Shown: positions 16,625 through 25,150 of the stretch, piece by piece
How the letters are laid out: each line of letters begins with the position of its first letter
Position numbering within the stretch: position 1 is the stretch's first letter
NCBI GenBank assembly: GCA_013289685.1
Contig: JABCZL010000023.1
Span: 1 to 64,000, forward strand
Direction of reading: 5' to 3'
From: Acidobacteriota bacterium
GTDB lineage: Bacteria > Acidobacteriota > Terriglobia > Terriglobales > Acidobacteriaceae
Length of the DNA: 64,000 nt
The notes under the pieces: model-generated
What the model was told of the DNA's origin: nothing
Database searches by the model: none
Seen by the model: only the letters and a program-made list of their open reading frames with translations
Program-made: the position numbers and the translations under genes

Positions 16625-16821
16625 AGAACCGGCTACGGGTACTAAGGGCGGAGCAAAACTGGTCCCAGGCGGAGCTGGGCATGCGTGTCGGGGTTACGCG
16701 CCAAGCGATCAACGCGATTGAGACCCGCAGGTACGATCCCGGTCTTCCCCTGGCCATGAAGATCGCACGAGTATTCGAAAAAAAAGTGGACGACATTTTC
16801 GAACTGGAGGACAAGGACTAA
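16621..16821 (+). CDS. Short XRE-family transcriptional regulator
   Basis: A 66-residue stand-alone helix-turn-helix protein. The motif SQAELGMRVGVTRQAINAIE (about 15-34) is the XRE DNA-binding core; NxIExxRYDP and the LAMKIARVFEKKVDDIFELED end are typical of the YozG/YgzD group. Its ATG overlaps the stop of the membrane-protein gene (ATGA) and its own stop overlaps the next start (TAATG). It probably represses its own operon through the doubled site at 16156-16192. Confidence 0.92.
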   Translation: MKNRLRVLRAEQNWSQAELGMRVGVTRQAINAIETRRYDPGLPLAMKIARVFEKKVDDIFELEDKD

Positions 16822-17258
16822 TGCGTGCATTTCGCTATGTCCAACGCATCGAGCGGCCGCCGCAAGAAGTTTTCGATTTCATGATGGACTTCAGCACCGC
16901 CTCGCGCTGGCGCAACATGGTGCGCCGCATAGAAGTGGTTGGCGGCGGCCCGGTGCAGCAGGGCTCAAAGCTCTTGATGACGATGGACGTCCTGGGGAAG
17001 ACAGTGCAAGGGGAGTCGGAAGTGTGGTGCTACGAACCGCCGCACCGGGTTGGCCAGCGCAACACACGCTCCGGCGTCACCGGCGTGTTCGAGTACATCC
17101 TTGAACCCGATCAATCCGGAACCACCGTTATCTTTACCTGCGATCTTCATCTGCATGGCTTGATGTGGTTGGCGCTGCCATGGGTGCTGCGCTCCAACCG
17201 GGCCAGGTTTCGTGATCAACTCGCTACGCTGAAGCGGGCAATTGAGCAAAAGGGCTGA
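16821..17258 (+). CDS. SRPBCC-family protein
   Basis: A 145-residue single-domain protein of the START/polyketide-cyclase-like fold: IERPPQEVFDFMMDFSTASRW at the start is the usual first strand-helix, followed by beta strands and a long C-terminal helix (ARFRDQLATLKRAIEQ). Such proteins bind hydrophobic ligands. A hydrophobic patch (LMWLALPWVL) precedes the last helix. The ATG shares its first base with the XRE stop codon, and GGAGGACAAGG lies upstream, so it is the third gene of that operon. Confidence 0.85.
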   Translation: MRAFRYVQRIERPPQEVFDFMMDFSTASRWRNMVRRIEVVGGGPVQQGSKLLMTMDVLGKTVQGESEVWCYEPPHRVGQRNTRSGVTGVFEYILEPDQSGTTVIFTCDLHLHGLMWLALPWVLRSNRARFRDQLATLKRAIEQKG

Positions 17259-17395
17259 GTTTCGAACGCACGCTCCAAACCGGGGCGCTTGATCCTGAAT
17301 CTCGTCATCTTCCGTGTGCCGCGGGCGAGTCGGATGTTGAGGGCTCGCTGCAACCGCTGTGCAAGATTTTGCAGCCCGCTGAAATCGCTTTCCGC

Positions 17396-17414
17396 CAGGG
17401 CTGGTTCCCTCTAG
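17396..17414 (+). promoter_or_regulatory. Conserved upstream 19-mer
   Basis: CAGGGCTGGTTCCCTCTAG, matching 12540-12558 at 18 of 19 bases. It lies 67 bases before the probable glycosyltransferase start and is followed by AATGG, giving a TAGAAT hexamer. Possibly a shared promoter element. Confidence 0.4.
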
Positions 17415-17481
17415 AATGGTCGCACTCGGTAAGCGGAATCCCGTATCCCACACGGCATCCCGCAATCTCGCCGGAGGTTCT

Positions 17482-18615
17482 GTGCACGTCCTCGTCACCG
17501 CCGACTCGCTCTCGGGATCCTCGCTCTCCGGATCGTGGACCTATACCCGCGAGCTGGTGACTGGCCTGGTCACGCGCGGCGTGCGCGTGACGCTGATCAG
17601 CTTTGGCGAGATTCCGCTTCCCGACCAGACCTCGTGGATGGATCACCTCCACGGCCTCGACTACCGGCCCACGGCGTTTCACCTGGAGTGGATGCAGGAA
17701 GCAGAAGAGGATCTGCCCGAGTCGTCGGCGTTCCTGGCCGCGCTGGTGCGCGAACTGCGGCCCGACATTTTGCATCTGAACCAGTTCTGCTACGGGAATC
17801 TGCCGGTCGACGTGCCGCGCATCGTGATGGCGCACGGCGATCTGGTCACATGGAACTATGCAGTTCACAATCACGCCCCGCGGCCGGAGCGCTCGCTGAT
17901 CTGGTATCGCGGCACCGTTCGGCGCGGCCTAGCTGGCGCGGATGCGGTGGTGGCGCCTTCGGCCTGGATGCTCGATCGCATTTCCGCATGTTATGGGCGT
18001 CCGCGGCGTGGAGAAGTGATCTATCCCGGACGAAATCCCATTTTCTTCAATCCCTATGTCAGTAAAGACGATTGCGTGCTGGCGGTTGGCCGCTTGGTGG
18101 ACGCGAGCAAGCAGGTTTTTCTTCTGACCCAGCAGCCGCATTCAGTCCCGGTCTGCATCGTCGGCGCCGAACATACGGTGCCGCGGCCGCGCAATCCGAT
18201 TCGTGCGGACGTGAAGCTTGCCACCGAGCAGACGTCGGTGGCGATCCGCGGTCCCCAGACTGAAGCGCAGTTGCGGGCGCTTTACAGTCGCGCCTCCATC
18301 TACGCTGCCACCGCGCGCTACGAGCCGCTCGGCATGCCTGCGCTCGAAGCGGCGTTCTCGCGATGCGCCATCGTGGCCAATGATATTCCGAGCTTTCGCG
18401 AGATCTGGGGGGACGCGGCTCTTTACTTCCGCACCAATGATGCCGCGAGCCTGGCCGAAAATATCAGCATGCTCAATGCGGACCGCTCCATGCGCCGCGC
18501 CTATGCCGAGTTGGCCTACACCCGCGCCCGCGAGCGCTTCACCACCAAGCGCATGATCGACGACTGCCTGCAGTTGTATCGGAGTCTGATTTCGGCCAGG
18601 TCGATGGCCGCCTGA
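17482..18615 (+). CDS. Family 4-like glycosyltransferase
   Basis: A 377-residue GT-B fold enzyme. The probable start is GTG 17482, with GGAGG at 17473-17477; an ATG at 17416 would add 22 residues without family similarity. The N-terminal half has LVTADSLSGSS and a Gly-rich SGSWTYTRELVTGL; the C-terminal half has AVGRLVDASKQ, and the nucleotide-sugar motif EPLGMPALEAAFSR, the E-x7-E signature of GT4. Donor and acceptor are unknown. It stands alone, with the convergent beta-propeller gene beyond it, so no polysaccharide cluster is evident. Confidence 0.88.
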   Translation: MHVLVTADSLSGSSLSGSWTYTRELVTGLVTRGVRVTLISFGEIPLPDQTSWMDHLHGLDYRPTAFHLEWMQEAEEDLPESSAFLAALVRELRPDILHLNQFCYGNLPVDVPRIVMAHGDLVTWNYAVHNHAPRPERSLIWYRGTVRRGLAGADAVVAPSAWMLDRISACYGRPRRGEVIYPGRNPIFFNPYVSKDDCVLAVGRLVDASKQVFLLTQQPHSVPVCIVGAEHTVPRPRNPIRADVKLATEQTSVAIRGPQTEAQLRALYSRASIYAATARYEPLGMPALEAAFSRCAIVANDIPSFREIWGDAALYFRTNDAASLAENISMLNADRSMRRAYAELAYTRARERFTTKRMIDDCLQLYRSLISARSMAA

Positions 18616-18645
18616 GAACCGCCGCCCACGGCTTCTTGGGCCCGA

Positions 18646-19785
18646 CTACTTGGTTTTGGTCACTCCCACCGAGAACGCGCCGTCTAGAGTTGCGGCGCTC
18701 CCTGTGGAGGTCAAGGTGCCGTCGTTATTCAGGCGGTAGGTCGAGACCGTCGCGCTGTCTTCATTTCCCACGTAGACAAACTTGCCGGATGGATCGACGA
18801 CAATCGGCCAGGGCTGCGTTCCCGCATCAATGGAAGCCGGAGTGTTCGGAGTCAAATTGCCCGTGCTCGGCTCGATGGTGAACATTGAAACCGTATTATC
18901 CAGGCGATTCGTCACATAAGCGAACTTGCTAGAAGGATCGACCGCGACCCACGCGGGATTGTTTCCTGCAGTCACTGAGCCGGGCGTATTCGGGGTCAAA
19001 ACTCCGGTCACGGAATCGATGGTGAACTGGAATACACGATTTAAATCCGGATAGGGTACGTAAGCGAACTTGCCAGCGGGATCGATCGTGACCGCAAAGC
19101 CGCCGCCCGGCACTGTCGCCGGGGTCATCGGCGTCAGCACTCCAGTATTGAGATTGATGTTATACATCGATATCGTGCCGTCGTCTCCGTTCGACACGTA
19201 GGCGAACCTGCCCGATGGATCCACAGTTACGAATCCGGGGCTTAATCCGGCTGCGACCGCAGGTGGGTTGGTTGGCGTCAAGACCCCTGTACTTGCGTCG
19301 ATTGTGAACATGGACACCGTGTTGTCGTCGCTATTCGCCGTGAAGACGAATTTACCGGAAGGATCGATCGCGATCCCCTGCGGATAAAATCCAGTAGGAA
19401 CCGTGGCTGGAGTGGTCGGCGTCAAGACCCCGGTACTGGGGTTGATGGTGAACATCGAGATGGTGGCGAGGTCGGTCGCGTTTGACATAAGATTCGCGAC
19501 ATAAGCGAACCTGCCCAAAGGATCCACGGCCAGACCTTCGGCCCCGAAGGAGTTGGCCCCGGTCGCGACCGTGGCCGGAGTGGTCGGCGACAAGTCGCCT
19601 GTGCAGGAATCAGCGGTGTACATCGACACCGTATTGGACGAATCATTTAAGACGTACACGAATTCCGGTTTGGAGGAAGGCGTACAAGACGCGACAGGCG
19701 GAGGATTCATGGGTGAGCTTCCGCCACAACTGGCGGCGAGCAGCAGCAGAACAAAAACTGCGGCGAGCAAACATTTTGCTTTCAT
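18646..19785 (-). CDS. Beta-propeller lipoprotein (YncE/lactonase-like)
   Basis: A 379-residue protein. The leader LLAAVFVLLLLAASCGG contains a lipobox (LAASC), so it should be lipid-anchored. The mature part is about seven repeats of roughly 47 residues, each reading DPSGKFAYVxN-D-NTVSMFTI-STGVLTP-TPATV. This is the seven-bladed propeller of the 6-phosphogluconolactonase/YncE group. The repeats are very regular, which suggests recent internal duplication. No catalytic residues can be assigned, so a binding role is as likely as lactonase activity. Confidence 0.88.
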   Translation of the reverse strand: MKAKCLLAAVFVLLLLAASCGGSSPMNPPPVASCTPSSKPEFVYVLNDSSNTVSMYTADSCTGDLSPTTPATVATGANSFGAEGLAVDPLGRFAYVANLMSNATDLATISMFTINPSTGVLTPTTPATVPTGFYPQGIAIDPSGKFVFTANSDDNTVSMFTIDASTGVLTPTNPPAVAAGLSPGFVTVDPSGRFAYVSNGDDGTISMYNINLNTGVLTPMTPATVPGGGFAVTIDPAGKFAYVPYPDLNRVFQFTIDSVTGVLTPNTPGSVTAGNNPAWVAVDPSSKFAYVTNRLDNTVSMFTIEPSTGNLTPNTPASIDAGTQPWPIVVDPSGKFVYVGNEDSATVSTYRLNNDGTLTSTGSAATLDGAFSVGVTKTK

Positions 19786-19943
19786 TGCTTTTACTCCGGG
19801 GCTTGCTTCCTGCGAGGTTCGGTGATTACTTTGGAGTTGCCATCCATCTTACGCCGAATACCTGCGTGCCGGAAGACAGGCGCGCCCGCTTAGTGATATC
19901 TTCGTATGCTTACTAGAAACCCGTAAGGTTGGAGGATCGATTC

Positions 19944-20180
19944 ATGGCTCAGATAAAAATCACAGTCCGACCCAATGGCCCGTACCGGGTCGAAGCTCCC
20001 GAAGGCTCGGTCGAATTGGTCGACGTCAACGGTACCCCGTACGATCTCACCGGCAAACCTGCATTCTCGCTCTGCCGCTGCGGCGGATCGGTCAACAAGC
20101 CCTTCTGCGATGGAACGCATAGCCGCATCGGCTTCCAGGGCGCGGAACTAGCCGTGAAAAAAGCGGACGGCCAGTCGTAG
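19944..20180 (+). CDS. CDGSH iron-sulfur domain protein
   Basis: A 78-residue protein. CRCGGSVNKPFCDGTH (about 46-61) is the complete CDGSH signature: three Cys and one His that hold a 2Fe-2S cluster. The ATG at 19944 has GGAGG at 19931-19935; an upstream in-frame ATG at 19929 precedes that site and is unlikely. It lies 20 bases before the flavoprotein gene on the same strand, so the two probably form an operon and the cluster may pass electrons to the flavoenzyme, which is inference. Confidence 0.95.
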   Translation: MAQIKITVRPNGPYRVEAPEGSVELVDVNGTPYDLTGKPAFSLCRCGGSVNKPFCDGTHSRIGFQGAELAVKKADGQS

Positions 20181-20200
20181 ATTTCACTGGGGAGAAGCTC

Positions 20201-22180
20201 GTGCACGATTGGCGCGACCGGGAACTGGGAATGCATCGCAAGATCACGCGTCGTGACTTCCTCGACGGCGTCGCGGTGACGGCAGGCGCGGCCATGATGC
20301 CGTGGAACCTGTTCGGTCTTGCCGAAGGCCAGGCCGCCGTCGGTCCCGAGAACTCTCCCAGCTACTACCCGCCTGCACTCACCGGCATGCGCGGCAGCCA
20401 TCCCGGCTCATTTGACGCGGCCCACAGCCTGCGTGACGGAACGTTCTGGGATTCGGCGGGCAAGCCCGAAGACACCGGCGAGACTTACGACCTGATCGTC
20501 GTTGGCGGGGGCATCAGCGGCCTCGCGGCCGCTCACTTCTACCGCAAGGCAACCGGTGGAAAAGCGCGCATCCTCATCCTCGAGAACCACGACGACTTTG
20601 GCGGACACGCCAAGCGCAACGAATTCCGCGTGGGCAACCCGACGTTGATCGGCTACGGCGGCTCTTACTCGATCGAAAGCCCGGAACCCTACAGCGCAGT
20701 GGCGAAAGGCTTGATCGAGGAATTGGGAATCGAGGTGAGCAGCTTCCGAAAATATCTGGAACGAGATCTGTACGGTGCCCAGGGGCGGGCTCCCAAGATT
20801 TTCTTCGACAAAGAAACTTTCGGCAGCGACAAGCTGGTCGACGATCCTTGCCCATTTCCGGGCGGCGAGACATACGATCTCGCAGTGGCTGGCCCCGAGG
20901 CCTGGACTCACTTTTTATCCGAGGCGCCGATTGCCGAGCAGGCGCGCAAGGACGTGTCCCGTTTGTGCCGGGAGAAGAAAGATTATTTTCCGGACCTTAA
21001 CGCCGAGCAGAAGAAAGCTCGCCTGGCGCGCATCAGTTACGCCAAGTTCCTGACGGACGTGGTAGGCGTGCACGCGGATGTGATTCGCCTCTATCAGAAT
21101 GTTTCGTTCTCGGAATTTGGTGTGGGCATTGACGCCGTTGCCGCGCTGGACGGGGCGGAGACGGGATATCCAGGTTTCAGCGGGATGGGTCTCGATGCGT
21201 CGGGCCTGCACAATGAGCGCACCTACTTCTTCCACTTTCCCGACGGCAATGCCAGCATCGCGCGCTTGCTGGTGCGCAAGCTGATTCCGCAAGCCGTGCC
21301 GGGGAACTCCGTGACGGACGTGGTGACCGCAAAGGCCAACTACGCGATGCTGGATGAGGCGACGTCGCCGCTGCGCATTCGCTTGAACAGCACAGCCGTG
21401 CGGGTGAAGCACGCGGGTGATCCGGCGCGGGCCAACGAAGTTGAGATTGCCTACGCTCGCGGCGGCAAGGTGTATACCGTCAAGGCCGGACACTGCATCC
21501 TGGCTTGCTGGAACGCGATGATTCCCTACCTCTGCGATGAGTTGCCGGACGCGCAGAAGGAAGCGCTCGCTTATGCGCAAAAAGTTCCGCTGCTGTACAG
21601 CAATGTACTGCTGCGGAACTCGACTGCATTTCAGAAGCTGGGTGCGAATTCAATCTACGCGCCCGGCGGCTACCATACCCACGTCGATATGGACTTGCCG
21701 GTGAGCGTCGGAGAGTATCGCTGCCCGCACCCACCGGAGGATCCGCTCGTGGTGCACATGAGCAAGGCGCCGTGCCGCGCCGGCCTTTCGCAGCGAGATC
21801 AACACATCGCCGGCCGCATGGAACTCTACGCCACGACCTTTGAAACCATCGAGCGCAAGATTCGCGAGCAACTGGCGCGAACGCTTGGGCCGGGCGGCTT
21901 CGATCCTGCTCGCGACATTCTCGCAATCACGGCCAACCGCTGGCCCCACGGCTATGCCTACGAATACAGCAGCCTGTGGGACAAGTTTGTGCTGGAAGGT
22001 GGCGAAACACCGTGCGAAAAGGCGCGCAAGCCGTTCGGCCGCATCGCCATCGCGAACTCTGACGCCGGCGCGTATGCCTACACAGACGAGGCAATCAATC
22101 AGGCGTGGCGTGCGGTAGGGGAAATAACGAAAGGGCAGAGAGTCCCGTACATCGGCCACGAGAGATTAAGCCCGGGCTAA
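20201..22180 (+). CDS. Tat-exported FAD-dependent oxidoreductase
   Basis: A 659-residue flavoprotein. The start is GTG 20201 with GGGGAG upstream. A twin-arginine signal (TRRDFLDGVAVTAGAAMM, about 17-34) indicates folded export. The dinucleotide-binding motif IVVGGGISGLAAAHFYR (about 99-115) is followed by ENHDDFGGHAKRNEF, the second FAD-contacting segment found in spermidine-dehydrogenase-like amine oxidoreductases. Substrate is uncertain. It follows the CDGSH gene in the same operon. Its stop codon overlaps that of the convergent rhomboid gene. Confidence 0.87.
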   Translation: MHDWRDRELGMHRKITRRDFLDGVAVTAGAAMMPWNLFGLAEGQAAVGPENSPSYYPPALTGMRGSHPGSFDAAHSLRDGTFWDSAGKPEDTGETYDLIVVGGGISGLAAAHFYRKATGGKARILILENHDDFGGHAKRNEFRVGNPTLIGYGGSYSIESPEPYSAVAKGLIEELGIEVSSFRKYLERDLYGAQGRAPKIFFDKETFGSDKLVDDPCPFPGGETYDLAVAGPEAWTHFLSEAPIAEQARKDVSRLCREKKDYFPDLNAEQKKARLARISYAKFLTDVVGVHADVIRLYQNVSFSEFGVGIDAVAALDGAETGYPGFSGMGLDASGLHNERTYFFHFPDGNASIARLLVRKLIPQAVPGNSVTDVVTAKANYAMLDEATSPLRIRLNSTAVRVKHAGDPARANEVEIAYARGGKVYTVKAGHCILACWNAMIPYLCDELPDAQKEALAYAQKVPLLYSNVLLRNSTAFQKLGANSIYAPGGYHTHVDMDLPVSVGEYRCPHPPEDPLVVHMSKAPCRAGLSQRDQHIAGRMELYATTFETIERKIREQLARTLGPGGFDPARDILAITANRWPHGYAYEYSSLWDKFVLEGGETPCEKARKPFGRIAIANSDAGAYAYTDEAINQAWRAVGEITKGQRVPYIGHERLSPG

Positions 22181-23637
22181 TCCCTGCGCCCATCCTCTAA
22201 CTGCTGGGCCTTGCTCCGCGCGTCCTGCGCTTGCTGCTGCATTCCTTTGGCCTGGTATGCGTCGGCGAGCGCATCCTCCAACTCAGCGTCATCCCCGCTG
22301 CGGTCGCGCTCTTTCAGATAAGAAGCGATGGCCTCGTCGTATTGTTTCATCTGCGCCTGGGAGATGCCCATCCTGTAGTAGACATCCCTCGTCCGCGGTT
22401 CGAGGCGCAACGCGGTTTGGTATTCGTTGATCGCAGCCTCATGATTGCTCTGATCCGCGAGCGCCATGCCCAGGCCGACATGGGCATTGGCGTTGTTCGG
22501 TTCCTGCGCCACCAGTCTGGTGAATTGCTCCTGCGCCTCTTTGGGTTGCTCCTGGCTCAGATAGGCAGCCCCAAGGTCCATCCGGGCTCGCGCGTTTTGC
22601 GGTTGCAGATCGAGCACCCGTTGCAACTCGGTCTCGCCCTCGGGGAATTGTCCCTTATTGAAGTAGGCATGCGCGAGCGAGTAGTGTGCCGACGCATCCT
22701 GCGGGTTCTGCTGCACTTTCTTTTGCAGCTCAGCGATCATCCGATCGACGCTTCGCTGCGTGTCCATCGCAGAGCCGAAATGGATTCCGGACGCGCGCCA
22801 GCGTTGCACGCCGAGCGCACTGCCGCCGACGATCAAGACCATGAAGAGCAGAACGCCAGCGCGCCGGAGTGGCCGACCCTGCTCGGGTGCAACGCGAGCA
22901 ATCAGTGCCCCAACGATCAGTCCGCTGACCAGTCCGCCGGCGTGGCATGCATTGTCGATGCCCGGAAACATGCTCCCGAACAGCACGTTAAATCCTACGA
23001 AGACGACAAGGCTGCGGAGCGTCCCGCTGATCGCAACTTTCGGCAGCGAGAATTCGCCTAGGTAGAACGACGCGATGAGCGCTCCCGCTAGTCCGAAGAT
23101 CGCTCCGGACGCACCCACGCTTGGTACGTCAGGACTCCAGGCCACGCTGGCTGCGCCCCCGGCAATGCCGGTCAGGATATAAACGACGGCGAAAGTCCAC
23201 CGCCCGTAAAGGGACTCGCAAAGCGCGCCAAGGTCCCACAAGCACCACATGTTGAAGGCGATATGCATGAGACTTCCATGCAGGAACATGTAGGAGAATA
23301 ACCGCCACGGTTCTCCCGAAAGCGTGCGTGGACCCCAGTTGGCGCCCCAGTCTACGGTGAATTGGCCGGAAAACTCCTGCAGCGGATTGATGTAGGCAAG
23401 GGGATTGCTCGTCCGGAATACCATCGCGAGAAATACCGCCAGATTCGCTCCAAACAGCACGCGCGTGAGCGTAATACTGGCCTCACGTTTCACCCACGGC
23501 GCAGCCATAACTGGCTGAATCGCGTCATCGCCTTCTTCGCCGCGCTGCGCCGCCTCGTGCTGCACGCACCACTGACAGATCTTCTTGCCAAACGTCAGCG
23601 GCGGCAGTTGCCGCCCACATCGAATGCAGTTCGCCAT
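22177..23637 (-). CDS. Rhomboid protease with zinc-ribbon and TPR domains
   Basis: A 486-residue fusion. Residues 1-25 hold two CxxC pairs (CIRCG; CQWC) like a zinc ribbon. The six-helix rhomboid core (about 55-265) has the catalytic Ser in GASGAIFG and His in NACHAGGL, plus the HGSLMHIAFNMW loop. After a short linker, residues about 300-475 are TPR repeats (ASAHYSLAHAYFNKGQFPEG). It cleaves within membrane helices; the TPR part probably recruits substrate in the cytosol. It converges on the flavoprotein gene with a 4-base stop overlap. Confidence 0.93.
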   Translation of the reverse strand: MANCIRCGRQLPPLTFGKKICQWCVQHEAAQRGEEGDDAIQPVMAAPWVKREASITLTRVLFGANLAVFLAMVFRTSNPLAYINPLQEFSGQFTVDWGANWGPRTLSGEPWRLFSYMFLHGSLMHIAFNMWCLWDLGALCESLYGRWTFAVVYILTGIAGGAASVAWSPDVPSVGASGAIFGLAGALIASFYLGEFSLPKVAISGTLRSLVVFVGFNVLFGSMFPGIDNACHAGGLVSGLIVGALIARVAPEQGRPLRRAGVLLFMVLIVGGSALGVQRWRASGIHFGSAMDTQRSVDRMIAELQKKVQQNPQDASAHYSLAHAYFNKGQFPEGETELQRVLDLQPQNARARMDLGAAYLSQEQPKEAQEQFTRLVAQEPNNANAHVGLGMALADQSNHEAAINEYQTALRLEPRTRDVYYRMGISQAQMKQYDEAIASYLKERDRSGDDAELEDALADAYQAKGMQQQAQDARSKAQQLEDGRRD

Positions 23638-23734
23638 GTCTTACAAAAGAGTATCAGCAGTGGGCGAGGTTTTGGGAGAGCGGGCGAGGTCAGGATAGGA
23701 CTCAAGGGGCGAGGGGTTTGTGAAAAAGATGCTT

Positions 23735-23805
23735 TCAGGCCCTCAGGGGCTGAAACCCGCGTCAGGTTGCCTTCTTACGCGGCGCTGAAGCGCCGCTCTT
23801 CCACG
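23735..23805. repeat. Palindromic repeat, GGCGCTGAAGCGCC type
   Basis: CCCTCAGGGGCTGAAACCC and CGGCGCTGAAGCGCCG are two short palindromes in the gap upstream of the rhomboid gene and beyond the VWA gene. Similar words (CAGCGCCGCG, AAGCGGCG) occur at 50207-50232. Confidence 0.5.
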
Positions 23806-23822
23806 ATACGCCCGCGCTCGAA

Positions 23823-25058
23823 TCAATGAATGGTTTTGGTCTTGCGCGACATGTAATCCATCAGCAGATACTGCCCCAGCGTGTAGGGCGTGGTGAAGTA
23901 GGCTTTGCCGCGGCACATCTCGGTGACTTTCTGCACGAACTGTACCAACCCGTAATCCGACGCCAGCATGAACGTGTTGATCAGCACTCCCGCGCGCTTG
24001 CACTTTGAAACTTCTTCCAGCGTCTGGCTCACGACCAGCGGGTCGAGACCGAAGGCGTTCTTGTAAATGCGTCCGTCTTCCAGTGTTAGTGCCGAGGGCT
24101 TGCCGTCGGTGATCATGACGATCTGCTTCATGTCTTTTCTTTGCCGCTGCAGGATTCTCTGGGCCAACCGCAGTCCCTCGCGCGTGTTCGTGTAATAAGG
24201 CCCGACCTTCACCCGCGCGAGTTGCGACAACGGAATCTCCTCCGCCGAATCGTGAAACAGCACGAGCGAAAGCGAGTCCCCCGGATACTGCGTGCGGATC
24301 AAATGCGACAGCGCCATCGCAACTTTCTTCGCCGGAGTGAAGCGGTCTTCGCCGTAGAGAATCATTGAGTGCGAACAATCCAGCATCAGCACCGTGGCGC
24401 ACGACGACTGGTACTCGCACTGGTGCACCTTCAAATCCGAGTATTCGATGCTGAGCGGGACCGTAAGCCCTTCGCGCTGGATAGCGCTCGACAGCGTTGC
24501 CGTGATGTCGAGATTGAGCGTGTCGCCAAACTCATAGGTCTTGGCCGACCCGCTGGTTTCGATGCCGGTTGCGAGATCGCGCGTGTCATGGCGTCCAAAA
24601 CTTGCCTTGCCGAGCGACCCCAGCAGGTTGCGCAGAGACTTGAAGCCGAGGAAGTCCAGACTCTTGTCGGTAATCTCGAACTTTGCCTGCTGCGCTTCGC
24701 CAGTCTGTCCGCCGACGCTCGATCGTTTCGACGGGTCGTGCGGGTCGTCGATGGAGATGTAGTCTTCCTGCTGCATGCGCTCGATGAGTTTCTCGATCAG
24801 TTCGTCGAGCTGGCCGTCCGCAACCATCTGCTCGATCTGTTCCCGCAGGTTCTCGTCGAACATCTCCCCGTTCATCAAGGCCTGCTCGATGGCCCGCTTG
24901 AGTTCGTCCAGCGTCTGCTCGCCTTCGGGCAGTTCGTACCACATGGACTCCTGAAACCCGCTCTGTAGCAGGTAATCGGAGAGCGCGCTGAGCAAATCCT
25001 CCATGCTCATCTCGCCCGCGGGGTCGGGCACGTATTTGGAGTAGCGGATGCGTTTCAT
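23823..25058 (-). CDS. VWA-domain protein
   Basis: A 411-residue protein with a C-terminal von Willebrand A domain. The metal-ion-dependent adhesion site is intact: DCSHS (DxSxS), the Thr of YYTNTREGL and the Asp of MITDGKPS. The N-terminal half is acidic and helical ([19 protein letters not shown]). It lies downstream of a MoxR-type AAA+ ATPase on the same strand with 92 bases between, the standard MoxR-VWA arrangement of metal-insertion or complex-assembly chaperones. No membrane segment is seen, so it is cytosolic. Confidence 0.9.
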   Translation of the reverse strand: MKRIRYSKYVPDPAGEMSMEDLLSALSDYLLQSGFQESMWYELPEGEQTLDELKRAIEQALMNGEMFDENLREQIEQMVADGQLDELIEKLIERMQQEDYISIDDPHDPSKRSSVGGQTGEAQQAKFEITDKSLDFLGFKSLRNLLGSLGKASFGRHDTRDLATGIETSGSAKTYEFGDTLNLDITATLSSAIQREGLTVPLSIEYSDLKVHQCEYQSSCATVLMLDCSHSMILYGEDRFTPAKKVAMALSHLIRTQYPGDSLSLVLFHDSAEEIPLSQLARVKVGPYYTNTREGLRLAQRILQRQRKDMKQIVMITDGKPSALTLEDGRIYKNAFGLDPLVVSQTLEEVSKCKRAGVLINTFMLASDYGLVQFVQKVTEMCRGKAYFTTPYTLGQYLLMDYMSRKTKTIH

Positions 25059-25063
25059 AAAAC

Positions 25064-25149
25064 AGCTTCTAGCTGCTAGCTTCTAGCGACTAGCTAGGCA
25101 GATTCCATCAGGACAAGGCGTCTTGGCCAAAAGCTAGCAGCTAGAAGCT
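25064..25149. repeat. Perfect 19-bp inverted repeat between moxR-like and VWA genes
   Basis: Arms 25064-25082 and 25131-25149 are exact reverse complements built of AGCTTCTAGC words, separated by 48 bases. The pair fills the whole intergenic gap between the two partner genes. Confidence 0.9.
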
Positions 25150-25150
25150 C

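Noticed and set aside
16156..17258. Toxin-antitoxin module
   Set aside because: The XRE protein is paired with a four-helix membrane protein and an SRPBCC protein, not with a recognisable toxin; the doubled operator fits plain autoregulation.
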